64,000 nucleotides of DNA, from NCBI RefSeq assembly GCF_937927635.1, contig NZ_CALBRW010000016.1, positions 186,001 through 250,000 on the forward strand, in the 5' to 3' direction. Positions 8,271-18,151 of this stretch are shown in pieces. Under the pieces are notes generated by a model, which made no database searches, had not been told where the DNA came from, and saw only the letters and a list, made by a program, of their open reading frames with translations. A program made the translations under genes and the position numbers. This DNA comes from an uncultured Microbacterium sp. (GTDB lineage Bacteria > Actinomycetota > Actinomycetes > Actinomycetales > Microbacteriaceae). Position 1 is the stretch's first letter, and the number at the start of each line of letters is the position of its first letter.

Positions 8271-8840
8271 CTACCGCCCGATCCCCCGCATCATCACCCG
8301 CACTGTCTGCTCGATCCGCTGCGCCGCCAGCGGCTTTCCGAGCATCGCCGCGTAGCTGGCGATGGCGACGAACTGGTCGGCGATGACCTCGGCCTCGACA
8401 TCCGCTCTCACGTCACCGGCATCCACCGCCGTACGCAGACGGCGCAGCACCCAGTCGCGGATGGGCGCCGCCAGGCGCTCGTTCAGGCGGGTGCCGAGTT
8501 CGGCATCCGTCGCCGTCACGGCGATCAGGGCGCGGGCGACAGCCGAGCCCTCGGGGTGCGACAGCGACGACGACACGGCAGTGAACCACGCGCGCAGGTC
8601 AGCGGCAAGGTCGTCTGTGAAGGGAACCTCGATGTCTCCGCCGGGCAGCGAGCCCTCGAGCAGGGCCTCACCGAGGATCGCTGCCTTCGACGGCCACCAT
8701 CGGTAGATCGTCTGCTTGGCGACACCGGCATCCGCCGCCAGGCCCTCGATCGTCACCGCGGCAAAACCCTCCGCGGCGAGCGCGGAGCGCATGGACGACA
8801 GCACAGCCTGGCGGGCTTTCTCACTGCGGGGGCGGGGCAC
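8271..8840 (-). CDS. TetR/AcrR-family transcriptional regulator
   Basis: The 189-residue protein has an N-terminal TetR helix-turn-helix (AEGFAAVTIEGLAADAGVAKQTIYRWW, split here as VTIEGLAADAGVAKQ then TIYRWWPSK) and a C-terminal ligand domain resembling TetR_C_11, ending FVAIASYAAMLGKPL. It is transcribed divergently from the SDR gene at 8931 with 90 bases between them, the classic layout for a repressor of its neighbour. The inducer is unknown. Confidence 0.88.
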   Translation of the reverse strand: MPRPRSEKARQAVLSSMRSALAAEGFAAVTIEGLAADAGVAKQTIYRWWPSKAAILGEALLEGSLPGGDIEVPFTDDLAADLRAWFTAVSSSLSHPEGSAVARALIAVTATDAELGTRLNERLAAPIRDWVLRRLRTAVDAGDVRADVEAEVIADQFVAIASYAAMLGKPLAAQRIEQTVRVMMRGIGR

Positions 8841-8930
8841 GGATCAAGGATACCGAGCGTGACGAAAAATAACTGGACGATGCGTTGCGTTATACGTAAA
8901 GTGGAACCACCCGACAACCAAGGAGCACTC

Positions 8931-9926
<996 letters not shown>

Positions 9927-9935
9927 CAGTCAGCT

Positions 9936-11612
9936 TTACGGCAAGTAGTACCGCGCTGCTCGCCGCTCTCCCCGAAGCTCAAGAGCTCCCTCGTCACGCA
10001 TCCGAAGCAGCACTCGCCTTGCCGCTTCCGGGGCTGTCCCGCTCAGCTCGGCGGCCTCACTCCTGGAGATGCTGCCGTTCGCCTGTACATAATTCAGGAT
10101 CATCTGCCGTTGCTGTGGCTCATCGAACGCCCGTACACGCACGTACCCAGCGGCACTGGCCAGGCGCCGGTATGTCGCAGCGCTCAACGTGTACTTTCGT
10201 CCGCGACCATCACCCCTCATCTCAATCAGGCCCTCCTCCAGATGAGTCGCCAATCTCGCCTTGGTCCACACGAGCGGTCTTTGAAGGATGTCGGCGATAT
10301 CCGCGGCAGATAGGCGCGGGTCCTCCTTGAGCGCTCGCACGATCTGAAGGTCGACCAGGTCGAACCTCCGACCGGCTCGGTCGTCATGTTCCACGACGAA
10401 GCGAACAAGGTCGCTGTCAGTGCCGCCGAGCTGCATCGACACCGAAACGCGTTCTGCGGACGAGCGCGTGTAATCCGGCTCAGGGCGCCCAGCGCGCAGG
10501 CTTGCTTCGAAAACCCGGTTGATCCCCCGACCGGCCCGATCGACGATCCCCGCGCGTTTGAATGCTTCCGCAAAAATGCGGCTGCGCGGGTTGCTGCTCT
10601 CAAGGAAGTTCTCCAACGTCACGCCACGGGGGAATCCGCCAGGACTGACGATCGTCAACTCATCATCCGCGACCTGGACGGACACCATGCCCATCCGGGT
10701 GTAGTCGCGGTGCACGAGAGCGTTGGCTACGAGCTCGCGCGCCACGACTTCCGGTATGCGGTCTATCCCCACACGGATCAAGCCGACCATGACCTCATCC
10801 TGGGAGTTCACGGACCGAAGAAGGTCGTAGAGTCGCTCAGCCGATCGCAGCAGAGGCGCGGCCGCGATCTGGTTCTGGATGACGACACCGCGCTCGAGCA
10901 CTTGGAAGGCCGTCTCGTGCGTCGGCACGAATCTCCGGATCGCCCCCTCATACCCGAAAAGGAGGATCGCCCCTCGCTTCAGAAGCAGCCTGCCCTCGCG
11001 CCTTTCCGCGACCCCGAGCGCGCTCAGCAGTTCTTCATCGCCCAGTTCGGACATCACATCCGTTGAACCGCTCGCGGCCGCCGCGAGGGTCCTGAAACGC
11101 TCGAACTCTGCCGGGTCAAGATCCCCGAGGCTCGCACCGGGCTCGGGTATGGCCGCGAAGTCCACCTCGCCTCGCGAGATGCGATCCGCCAGCATCTCAT
11201 GTGCGAGAAACGGCAGACACGCCGGCCGTCCGTCCGATCCGAGTCCACGCCTCACGTACAAGCCGTTGCGCGTGCCCACGACAGTTTCTGACGATGCAAC
11301 ACTGACGACGATGACCGACTTGCCCTCGACGTCAAGAATCTCAACATCGGGAACGACCTGCGGGACCGTGTTGTTGGCCACCATCGCCCTCACACGAATC
11401 GGGTCGGTGACCTTGCCATGCCGCGGACGCGCACCGGAGACTGTCCCATCATCTTCAACGCCGATGAAGAGACGTCCACCACCCCCGTTCGCCAAGCAGA
11501 CGACGGCCTCCACCACGCTCGAGTCGCTGAACGGCTTACGCTGATCGGATTTGAACTCGGCATCGAGCTCTTCACCTCCGGCGAGAACTCGCTGCACCTC
11601 ATCCAGATTCAT
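9936..11612 (-). CDS. AlbA_2-domain (Schlafen-like) ATP-binding transcriptional regulator
   Basis: The 558-residue protein has an N-terminal AlbA_2 DNA-binding domain (ELDAEFKSDQ, CLANGGGGRLFIGVEDDG, residues about 15-120), a central RecG-like HATPase_c_4 region (VVARELVANALVHRDY, then the AGRGINRVFE glycine loop) and two C-terminal winged-helix segments (LSAADIADILQRPLVWTK and GSISRSEAAELSGTAPEAARR). This architecture is usually called a putative transcriptional regulator or RecG-like helicase, but no helicase motifs are present. No Shine-Dalgarno is seen; a -10-like hexamer lies just ahead of the ATG, suggesting a leaderless message. The local base composition is less GC-rich than the flanking housekeeping genes, compatible with acquisition. 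Confidence 0.85.
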   Translation of the reverse strand: MNLDEVQRVLAGGEELDAEFKSDQRKPFSDSSVVEAVVCLANGGGGRLFIGVEDDGTVSGARPRHGKVTDPIRVRAMVANNTVPQVVPDVEILDVEGKSVIVVSVASSETVVGTRNGLYVRRGLGSDGRPACLPFLAHEMLADRISRGEVDFAAIPEPGASLGDLDPAEFERFRTLAAAASGSTDVMSELGDEELLSALGVAERREGRLLLKRGAILLFGYEGAIRRFVPTHETAFQVLERGVVIQNQIAAAPLLRSAERLYDLLRSVNSQDEVMVGLIRVGIDRIPEVVARELVANALVHRDYTRMGMVSVQVADDELTIVSPGGFPRGVTLENFLESSNPRSRIFAEAFKRAGIVDRAGRGINRVFEASLRAGRPEPDYTRSSAERVSVSMQLGGTDSDLVRFVVEHDDRAGRRFDLVDLQIVRALKEDPRLSAADIADILQRPLVWTKARLATHLEEGLIEMRGDGRGRKYTLSAATYRRLASAAGYVRVRAFDEPQQRQMILNYVQANGSISRSEAAELSGTAPEAARRVLLRMRDEGALELRGERRAARYYLP

Positions 11613-11618
11613 TGGATA

Positions 11619-11624
11619 ATTATG
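11619..11624 (-). promoter_or_regulatory. Putative -10 box giving a leaderless transcript of the AlbA_2 regulator
   Basis: On the minus strand CATAAT (complement of 11619-11624) ends seven bases before the ATG at 11612, so transcription would begin at or next to the start codon. Leaderless messages are common in actinobacteria, and no ribosome site is visible. No convincing -35 hexamer is seen at the usual spacing. Confidence 0.35.
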
Positions 11625-11650
11625 ACATAGTTATGAACTTTATGCGTCAC

Positions 11651-11679
11651 GGTATGAATCAGTCCAAAGGTTTCATACC
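11651..11679. repeat. Inverted repeat GGTATGAA-N13-TTCATACC, candidate operator
   Basis: Perfect 8-base arms at 11651-11658 and 11672-11679 lie upstream of the AlbA_2 regulator gene, within an AT-rich patch (11611-11690) unusual for this window. A further TTATGAA copy lies at 11631-11637. Autoregulation by the AlbA_2/winged-helix protein is possible but unproven. Confidence 0.45.
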
Positions 11680-11749
11680 TGACTCCATATCCGACGGGCG
11701 ACTCCGACCGACCACCGGCGTAGGCTCCCGCACAGACGAAGGAGCGCGC

Positions 11750-12490
11750 ATGCCCATCGAGAACGTCGCGATCGACACGGCCGACGGCGTCGCGGAGGCC
11801 TACCTCGCCCGGCCGGACGCCACACCGACGACAGACCGGCCCGGTGTCCTCCTCTACATGGACGCGTTCGGCCTGCGCCCGCAGATCGCGACCATGATGC
11901 AGCGCATCGCCGACTGGGGCTGCGTCGTGCTCGCCCCGAATGCCTTCTACCGCGGCGGCAGCATCGCCGACATCGCCCCGACCGGCGACCTGCACGATCC
12001 CGAGGCCAGGCAGGCCGCGTTCGAGAGCATCGGCCCCCTGCTGCGCTCGCACACCTCGGAACAGGCGGCGACGGATGCCGACGCCTACCTCGCCGCGCTC
12101 TCCACCTACAGCCAGGGCTCCTTGAGCACCGTCGGCTACTGCATGGGCGGGCGCCTCGCGCTGCGCGCGGCGGCGCAGCATCCCGAGCAGGTGCAGTCCG
12201 TCAGCATGTTCCACGTCGGAGGGCTGGTGACGGATGCCTCCGACAGCCCGCACCTCGGCATCCCGAACCTGCGCGCCCGGGTGCTGGCCGGCTATGCCGA
12301 CAACGACCGCTCCATGACTCCGGATGCCGTGGCGACGGTCGATCGGATGCTGGAGGAAGCCGGCATCGCGCACGACACGAGCATCCGTCCTGGCGCGCCG
12401 CACGGATACACGATGGCCGACACGTCCTCTTACGACGAGGCCGCGGCGCAGTGGCACTTCACGCGTCTGCGGGAGTGGCTGCAGGGCTGA
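11750..12490 (+). CDS. Dienelactone hydrolase family protein
   Basis: ATG 11750 follows a GAAGGAG ribosome site and begins MPIENVAIDT, a typical start for the family. The 246-residue alpha/beta hydrolase has the nucleophile elbow GYCMGGR with a catalytic cysteine, the acid in YADNDRSM and the histidine in APHGYTM. Dienelactone hydrolases cleave lactone rings in chlorocatechol degradation, but many actinobacterial members act on other esters. No aromatic-degradation genes are adjacent, so the substrate is open. Confidence 0.88.
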   Translation: MPIENVAIDTADGVAEAYLARPDATPTTDRPGVLLYMDAFGLRPQIATMMQRIADWGCVVLAPNAFYRGGSIADIAPTGDLHDPEARQAAFESIGPLLRSHTSEQAATDADAYLAALSTYSQGSLSTVGYCMGGRLALRAAAQHPEQVQSVSMFHVGGLVTDASDSPHLGIPNLRARVLAGYADNDRSMTPDAVATVDRMLEEAGIAHDTSIRPGAPHGYTMADTSSYDEAAAQWHFTRLREWLQG

Positions 12491-12661
12491 CGCGCCGGCC
12501 CGTCACCAGCAGCACTTCGAACACCTGAGGATCTCCCGTCCGTCAGTCCTCCTGCACAGTCTCGAACTACAGGAAGTTCTCCCCAGCCTCGAGGATCTCA
12601 GGACGTCATCGTCGGTGGCCCGGGTGAGAGTAGGTGCCCTGATCACCTGCATCCCAGCGAG

Positions 12662-12694
12662 TACAATATGACTGCATTGACAGCATCGCAGTCA
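12662..12694 (+). promoter_or_regulatory. Putative promoter and palindromic operator of the FitAB-type toxin-antitoxin operon
   Basis: TACAAT (12662-12667) is a good -10 box. Immediately downstream TGACTGC (12669-12675) and GCAGTCA (12688-12694) form a perfect inverted repeat with a 12-base spacer. The dyad covers the expected transcription start and runs into the AGGAGG ribosome site (12694-12699). A ribbon-helix-helix antitoxin binding there would block both polymerase and ribosome access. The -35 match is weak. Confidence 0.55.
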
Positions 12695-12703
12695 GGAGGC
12701 GCT

Positions 12704-12940
12704 GTGACGACCATCACTGTCCGCGGGCTCGATGACAGCACAGTCCGCGCCTTGAAACTCAGAGCCGCTCGCGAAGGGCGGTCCATGGAGTCAGAGGTCC
12801 GCAGCATCCTGACCTCTGCCGTCGCCGGAGCGGACGACGGTGTCGGGTTCGGCACACTGCTCGCAGGCATCTTCGCGGGCATCGGCGCCCCAGAGATACC
12901 AGCGCGCATCGACTTTCCTGAGCACGTCGACCTGCCATGA
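12704..12940 (+). CDS. FitA/VapB-type ribbon-helix-helix antitoxin
   Basis: Start GTG 12704 is chosen because AGGAGG sits four bases upstream; the in-frame ATG at 12668 lies inside the putative operator and overlaps the -10 region. The 78-residue product opens MTTITVRGLDD and continues with TVRALKLRAAREGRSMESEVRSIL, the FitA-like ribbon-helix-helix. The C-terminal half (EIPARIDFPEHVDLP) would bind the toxin. The stop overlaps the PIN toxin start (ATGA 12937-12940). Confidence 0.85.
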   Translation: MTTITVRGLDDSTVRALKLRAAREGRSMESEVRSILTSAVAGADDGVGFGTLLAGIFAGIGAPEIPARIDFPEHVDLP

Positions 12941-13359
12941 TCGTCCTCGACACGAATGTGCTCTCCGAGCTCATGCAGCCCGAACCTCATCCCGCGGTCA
13001 TCTCCTGGCTTGACAGCGTCCCCCGAAGCGAGGTCTGCACGAGCGCGATCACCGTCGCCGAGATCGCTGCGGGAATCGCCGTGCTGCCAAAAGGCAAGCG
13101 GCGCACAAGGCTGGAGCAGTCCACGGAGGCGATGCTCGAAGCCTTCGCGGGACGCATCCTTCCGTTCACTGCCCGAGCCGCACTGCACTACGGCGCGATC
13201 ATCGCGGCACGCAAAGACCTCGGCCGCCCCATCAGCGTCGCCGATGCGGAGATCGCCGCGATCGCCGTCGACTGCTCCGGCACCGTTGCGACGAGGAATA
13301 TCCGCGACTTCGAGGGCACCGGGGCTCGCATCATCGATCCGTGGCTCGCCGGGGAATAG
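12937..13359 (+). CDS. FitB/VapC-type PIN-domain ribonuclease toxin
   Basis: The 140-residue PIN domain has its acidic residues: Asp5 in MIVLDTNVLSE, the Glu of TVAEIAAGI, and the Asp/Glu of ISVADAEIAAIA, followed by VATRNIRDFEG. These coordinate Mg/Mn for RNA cleavage; family members cut tRNA or rRNA. It is translationally coupled to its antitoxin. Length and motifs are complete, so it is probably functional. Confidence 0.92.
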   Translation: MIVLDTNVLSELMQPEPHPAVISWLDSVPRSEVCTSAITVAEIAAGIAVLPKGKRRTRLEQSTEAMLEAFAGRILPFTARAALHYGAIIAARKDLGRPISVADAEIAAIAVDCSGTVATRNIRDFEGTGARIIDPWLAGE

Positions 13360-13496
13360 TCCCCACTTTCGTGCGTTCTGCTCACGCCCCCGACCCCGAA
13401 ACCACGGCGGGCAGGTGCGAAGATGGCCATGGCGCTGCCGCTTCAGAGACGACGCGGGCCCGACGGCGCCATGGCCAGGACCCGTAGGAGATCGCG

Positions 13497-15113
13497 ATGG
13501 CGCGCAGCAGCATCAGACTGTCGACGAACATCCTGGGCACCCAGCTCGCCGTGCTGTTCGCCGTGCTGCTGGTCACGTTCGGGCTCTCGCTGTGGCTCGT
13601 CCACGAGATGCTCGTGCACCAGTACGAGCAGCGCGCGCTGGCGATCGCGCAGACCGTCGCCGTCGACCCGGAGATCTCGGATGCGGTGATCCACGACGAC
13701 CCGGCCGGCCTCGTGCAGCAGCGGGCTGAGGAGGTGCGGCGCGCCAGCGGTGCGCTGTTCGTCGTCGTGACGGATGATGCCGGCATCCGCTTCTCGCACC
13801 CCACCCCCGAACGCATCGGCGAGCACGTCTCCACCGACCCCAGCGGTGCGCTCGCCGGCCGCACCGTCGTCAACATGGAGCAGGGCACGCTGGGTCTCTC
13901 CGCTCGCGCGAAGGTGCCGCTGCGCGCCACCGACCGGTCGATCGTCGGCGAGGTGTCGGTGGGCATCGACGCCGGCGAGATCGCTGGCAGCCTGTGGCGG
14001 CTGGTGCCGTCGATCGCGCTGTACACCGGAATCGCCCTGGCTGTCGGAGTGATCGTCTCGCTGCTTCTCGCCAGACGCCTCAAGCGCCAGACCTTCGGCC
14101 TGGAGCTCAACGAGATCGCCTCGCTGCTGCAGGAGCGCGAGGCCATGCTGCACGGCATCGCCGAGGGGATGGTCGGGCTCGGCCCGCACGATGAGGTCGT
14201 GCTGCTGAACGACGAGGCCCGGCGCCTGCTGGGCCTGGCCCCCGGCTCGGAGGGACGCCGCATCGACCAGCTCGTCCCAGCCGGCCGCATCCGCGACATC
14301 CTCACCGGCGCCACCTCTGGCACCGACCTGGTCGTGCTCACCGACGAGCACTGCCTGGTGATGAACCGGATGCCGGTGGACCTGCGCGGCCGCGATCTCG
14401 GCCACATCGTGACCGTCTCCGACCGCACCGAACAGGAGCGCCTGCTGCGCGAACTGGACAGCGTCCGCGGCCTCACCGACGCGCTGCGCGCACAGCAGCA
14501 CGAATTCGCCAACCGCGTGCACGCGCTGTCCGGGATGCTGGAACTGGGCCGCACCGACGAGGCCGTCGAGTACATCCACGAGCTCTCCGCCACCGCCACC
14601 GACCTGGCCACGCGCCTGCAGCGCCGCATCGCCAGCCCGCAGCTGGTCGGCTTGCTGGTGGCCAAATCGGTCATCGCCTCCGAGCGCGGCGTCACCCTCA
14701 CCCTCACCGACGAGTCCGAGCTGTCCGAGCAGGACGGCGACCCGCGTGCCCTGCTGACCGTGCTGGGCAACCTGCTCGACAACGCCATCGACGCCGCCAA
14801 CACCGGCCCCGCCCCGCGCACGGTCGAGGTCGACATCCGCTGCGACGCCGACGACGTGCACCTGCGGGTCTCCGACAGCGGCGCCGGCCTGCCCGCCGAC
14901 AGCGGTGCGAAAGTCTTCGAGGACGGGTTCTCCACCAAGCCCGACGACGGCGTCCGGCGGCGCGGCCTGGGCCTCGCCCTGGTGCACCGTGTGGTCACCC
15001 AGCAGCACGGCACGGTGCAGGTCTCCAGCGGACCGCATGCCGTCTTCACCGTCACCATGCCCCGGCACGGCACGCCCCACCCCGTCGAGGACTCCGAGGC
15101 GGTGTCGCTGTGA
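13497..15113 (+). CDS. CitA/DcuS-type sensor histidine kinase
   Basis: ATG 13497 follows a TAGGAG ribosome site. The 538-residue protein has a transmembrane helix at about 13-36, an extracellular single-Cache-type sensor, a second helix at about 171-194, a PAS-like region (EREAMLHGIAEGMVGL onward), the H-box QQHEFANRVHALSGML, and an ATPase domain with NLLDNAIDAA, DSGAGLP and RRRGLGLALV. CitA/DcuS kinases sense di- or tricarboxylates in the periplasm. The stop overlaps the response regulator start (GTGA 15110-15113). The gene pair faces a transporter operon, its likely target. Confidence 0.9.
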   Translation: MARSSIRLSTNILGTQLAVLFAVLLVTFGLSLWLVHEMLVHQYEQRALAIAQTVAVDPEISDAVIHDDPAGLVQQRAEEVRRASGALFVVVTDDAGIRFSHPTPERIGEHVSTDPSGALAGRTVVNMEQGTLGLSARAKVPLRATDRSIVGEVSVGIDAGEIAGSLWRLVPSIALYTGIALAVGVIVSLLLARRLKRQTFGLELNEIASLLQEREAMLHGIAEGMVGLGPHDEVVLLNDEARRLLGLAPGSEGRRIDQLVPAGRIRDILTGATSGTDLVVLTDEHCLVMNRMPVDLRGRDLGHIVTVSDRTEQERLLRELDSVRGLTDALRAQQHEFANRVHALSGMLELGRTDEAVEYIHELSATATDLATRLQRRIASPQLVGLLVAKSVIASERGVTLTLTDESELSEQDGDPRALLTVLGNLLDNAIDAANTGPAPRTVEVDIRCDADDVHLRVSDSGAGLPADSGAKVFEDGFSTKPDDGVRRRGLGLALVHRVVTQQHGTVQVSSGPHAVFTVTMPRHGTPHPVEDSEAVSL

Positions 15114-15817
15114 GCCCGGTCCCGAACAGCATCCGCACCCTGATCGTCGACGACGACTACCGCGTCGCCGAGATCCACGCGGGATTCGTGAGCAAGATCG
15201 CCGGGTTCGAGGTGACCGGCGTCGCCCACTCGGTCTCCGATGCGCTCCTGGCCATCCGCGACAGCCGCCCCGACCTGGTGCTGCTCGACCTGTACCTGCC
15301 CGACGGCTCCGGCCTCGACCTCATGCGCAGGATCGTCGACCTGCCCGACCCGCCCGGTGTGATCGTGATCTCGGCGGCGCGCGACCTGGACCACATCCGC
15401 TCCGCCATCGCGCAGGGCGCCGTGCACTACCTGGTCAAGCCGTTCGGCTTCGCCACCTTCGCCGAGCGCCTCAACGCGTTCCGCGACCTGCGCCTGCGCC
15501 TTCAGGACCTGGGCGCCCGCCACGCCGAAGCCGATCAGCAGGAGGTCGACTCGCTGTTCCAGCTGATGCGCACGGGGACCATCGCCGCCCCGCCCAAGGG
15601 TCAGTCCTCCGAGACCATGAAGCTCGTGCGGGACTTCGTCAGAAGAGCGGATGCCGATGTCTCGGCCGCCGAGGTGGCGCGGGGCATCGGCGTGAGCCGG
15701 CCCACCGCTCAGCGCTACCTCTCCGCACTCGCGCAGCAGGGCTCGGTCGAGCTGACGCTGCGCTACGGAGCCACCGGCCGTCCTGAGCACCGTTACCGGG
15801 CCACGACCTCCGACTGA
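15110..15817 (+). CDS. CitB/DcuR-type response regulator
   Basis: The 235-residue protein begins at GTG 15110, overlapping the kinase stop. It has a CheY-like receiver with LIVDDDYRVAE, the phospho-acceptor Asp in LVLLDLYLPDG, and a conserved Lys in YLVKPFGF. The C-terminal helix-turn-helix (VSAAEVARGIGVSRPTAQRYLSAL, here read as AEVARGIGVSRPTAQR) is the DcuR/CitB type. Its end overlaps the end of the convergent MFS gene by 25 bases. Confidence 0.9.
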   Translation: MSPVPNSIRTLIVDDDYRVAEIHAGFVSKIAGFEVTGVAHSVSDALLAIRDSRPDLVLLDLYLPDGSGLDLMRRIVDLPDPPGVIVISAARDLDHIRSAIAQGAVHYLVKPFGFATFAERLNAFRDLRLRLQDLGARHAEADQQEVDSLFQLMRTGTIAAPPKGQSSETMKLVRDFVRRADADVSAAEVARGIGVSRPTAQRYLSALAQQGSVELTLRYGATGRPEHRYRATTSD

Positions 15818-17010
15818 CCGGTGCCGCGATCGTCGGGCACGCCCAGGCCCGCCCCCGCCGCCACCAGCAGCAGCGCCCCGCTGGCGCCCAGCACGCCCGC
15901 AGCCCCGGTGGCCGCGGCCAGGGTGCCCAGCAGCGCCGGCAGCGCGGTCTGGCCGAGCCGGTTCGACGCCAGCCGCAGCGACATCGCGACCCCGCGCATG
16001 CCGGTCGGGGCGATCAGCGAGATCCACGACATGGTGATCGGCTGACACACCCCGATCGCGAACCCGTACCCGCAGGTCAGCGCCACCAGCGCCCAGGCGG
16101 GCAGCCCGAAGAAGAACGCCCCCAGCGTCAGCGCCGAGACCAGGATGCTGCCCACCAGCAGCCACCGCCGGCCGAGCCCTCTCGCCAACGGCCCGAGGAA
16201 CAGCCGCGAGATCATCGAGAAGCCCGACCGCGCCACGAGCATCAGGCTGATCACGGCCGCAGGGATCCCGCGCTCCTGGCCCAGCAGCGGCGCGTAGGCG
16301 ACGAAGATGTCCACCGTCGCCAGCACCAGGCTCCCAGCGACCAGCGCGTGGGGCAGCCCGTGCGTGCCCAGCACGGTGCGCGCGGCCCGCAGCATCCCGA
16401 CTCGCTCCTGCGCGACCTCCCGTTCCGGCCCCCGGATGATCAGCGAGACCGCCAGCATCAGCACCGCGCACACGAGTCCGACCGTGAACACCAGCCGGAT
16501 CGGCGGCGTGTGCGCGCTTTCGCCGGGCAGCATCAGCATGAGCGGCCCGACGGTCTGCCCCAGCGCCACGGCGAACCCGTAGATGCCGAAGATGCTGTCC
16601 GAGCGTCCGGCCGGCGAGATCGCGCCGACGAACGACTGCTCGGCCAGCACCGTCATCATCTGCCCGCAGCCCAGCAGCACGGACGCCGCGATCAGCATCC
16701 CCAGCGATCGCGCGCCCAGCACGGCCACCAGCGTGGCGGCCACGGTGATGACCGACGCGATGATCATGCCCGCCCGTTCGCCGATCACGTCGGTCAGCCG
16801 CCCGGCGGGCATCGCCAGCACCAGCGCCGGCAGCGCGTAGAACGCGGTCAGCAGGCCCAGCAGAGTGGGCGAGGCGCCGACGTCCAGCGCCGCATACGAG
16901 AGGGAGGGGCGGATGCCGAAGACGATGATCTGGATCAGCGCGGCGTGCACGAGCAGCAGGAGCATCCCCCGCCTGCCGCTGCTCACCACCAGGCCGCTCC
17001 GCTTCGGCAT
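15793..17010 (-). CDS. MFS transporter, 12 TM
   Basis: The 405-residue protein shows the MFS fold with about 12 hydrophobic segments and the cytoplasmic loop motif AGRLTDVIGERAG between helices 2 and 3. It starts 13 bases after the ABC ATPase gene stops, so it is probably the last gene of the leftward operon (lipoprotein, permease, ATPase, MFS). Substrate unknown; it may move the same ligand as the ABC importer, or a conversion product, in the opposite direction. Confidence 0.85.
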   Translation of the reverse strand: MPKRSGLVVSSGRRGMLLLLVHAALIQIIVFGIRPSLSYAALDVGASPTLLGLLTAFYALPALVLAMPAGRLTDVIGERAGMIIASVITVAATLVAVLGARSLGMLIAASVLLGCGQMMTVLAEQSFVGAISPAGRSDSIFGIYGFAVALGQTVGPLMLMLPGESAHTPPIRLVFTVGLVCAVLMLAVSLIIRGPEREVAQERVGMLRAARTVLGTHGLPHALVAGSLVLATVDIFVAYAPLLGQERGIPAAVISLMLVARSGFSMISRLFLGPLARGLGRRWLLVGSILVSALTLGAFFFGLPAWALVALTCGYGFAIGVCQPITMSWISLIAPTGMRGVAMSLRLASNRLGQTALPALLGTLAAATGAAGVLGASGALLLVAAGAGLGVPDDRGTGQSEVVAR

Positions 17011-17023
17011 CCGCCGGTCACGG

Positions 17024-18151
17024 TCAGACCGTGGCCTTCATCAGGTCGAGCACCTCGGTGGCAGGTCCTGACTCGCCGGGGAACACGTGCGCGTCGCCGG
17101 CGCCGAACACCAGGCGCACGCGGCCGCTCAGCCCGCCGTCGGGCGAGACCACCTGCACGCCCAGGTCGCCCAGCTTCAGGATGTACTCGTGGTGCGAGCC
17201 GACGTAGGCGCTGGCCGACACCTCGGTGTCCAGCACGTTCAGGTCGCGGCTTCCGGGCTGCTCGGTCACGATGCGCAGCTTCTCCGGGCGGATGGCGATG
17301 GTCGCCGGCGAACCCGCCGACCAGTGCTGGTCGGTGGTCACGTGCACGGTCTCGCCGGTGGCGCGCAGCCGCACCTCGACCTGGTCGCCCAGCATCCGCT
17401 CGACGGTGCCGACCAGGAAGTTGCAGCTGCCGACGAACCCGGCCACCTCGGCGCTGGCCGGGTGCTCGTAGATGTCCTTCGGGGTGCCGATCTGCGCCAT
17501 CACGCCGTTGAACATCACGGCGATGCGGTCGCTGAGGCTGAGTGCCTCATCCTGGTCGTGCGTGACGTACAGGGTGGTGATGCCCAGATCAGACTGCAGG
17601 CGCTTGAGCCACGCACGGGCCTGCTCGCGCAGCTTGGCGTCGAGGTTGGACAGCGGCTCGTCCAGCAGCAGCACGCTGGGCGAGTAGACCAGCGCCCGCG
17701 CCAGCGCCACGCGCTGCTGCTGCCCGCCGGAGAGCTGGTGCGGGTAGCGGTCGGCCAGGTGCGCGAGGCCCACCTTGTCGAGCGCGTCCTGGATGCGGGC
17801 GGCGGTCTCGGCCCTGCCCGCACGACGGATGTTCAGCGGGAACGCCAGGTTCTTGCGGATGGTCATGTGCGGCCACAGTGCGTAGGACTGGAACACCATG
17901 CCCAGGTTGCGCTCCTCGGTGGGCACATAGACCTTGTTGGCGCGGTCCACCAGCATCCGATCCCCGATCGAGATGGAGCCCTCGGTGGGATCCTCGAGCC
18001 CGGCGATGCTGTTGAGGGTGGTCGACTTGCCGCAGCCGGAGGGGCCGAGCAGGGTGAAGAACTCGCCGTCCTTCACCTCGAAGTCGATGTCGTTCAGGAC
18101 TTTCACGTCCCCGAACGTCTTGGCCATGTGCGAGACGCGGATCTCAGGCAT
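17024..18151 (-). CDS. ABC transporter ATP-binding protein, Fe3+/polyamine type with TOBE domain
   Basis: The 375-residue ATPase has Walker A GPSGCGKST, Q-loop FQSYALWPH, signature LSGGQQQRVALARAL, Walker B VLLLDEPLSNLDA and switch VTHDQDEA, followed by a C-terminal TOBE domain (IAIRPEKLRIV). This is the FbpC/PotA/CysA-type subfamily. It overlaps the permease end by eight bases, so the operon is tightly coupled. The subfamily serves iron(III), sulfate, polyamine, thiamine or 2-aminoethylphosphonate importers; sequence alone does not decide. Confidence 0.92.
   Translation of the reverse strand: MPEIRVSHMAKTFGDVKVLNDIDFEVKDGEFFTLLGPSGCGKSTTLNSIAGLEDPTEGSISIGDRMLVDRANKVYVPTEERNLGMVFQSYALWPHMTIRKNLAFPLNIRRAGRAETAARIQDALDKVGLAHLADRYPHQLSGGQQQRVALARALVYSPSVLLLDEPLSNLDAKLREQARAWLKRLQSDLGITTLYVTHDQDEALSLSDRIAVMFNGVMAQIGTPKDIYEHPASAEVAGFVGSCNFLVGTVERMLGDQVEVRLRATGETVHVTTDQHWSAGSPATIAIRPEKLRIVTEQPGSRDLNVLDTEVSASAYVGSHHEYILKLGDLGVQVVSPDGGLSGRVRLVFGAGDAHVFPGESGPATEVLDLMKATV

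Noticed and set aside
8885..8900. Possible TetR operator around TTATACGTAA in the tetR/SDR gap
   Set aside because: Only short, imperfect symmetry beyond TACGTA; not strong enough to annotate as an operator, though the position would suit one.
13382..16471. Very long open frame (over 1000 codons) on the minus strand
   Set aside because: It runs antisense through the sensor kinase and response regulator, which have clear motifs; its own translation is Arg/Gly/Ala-rich without domains, a GC-bias artefact.
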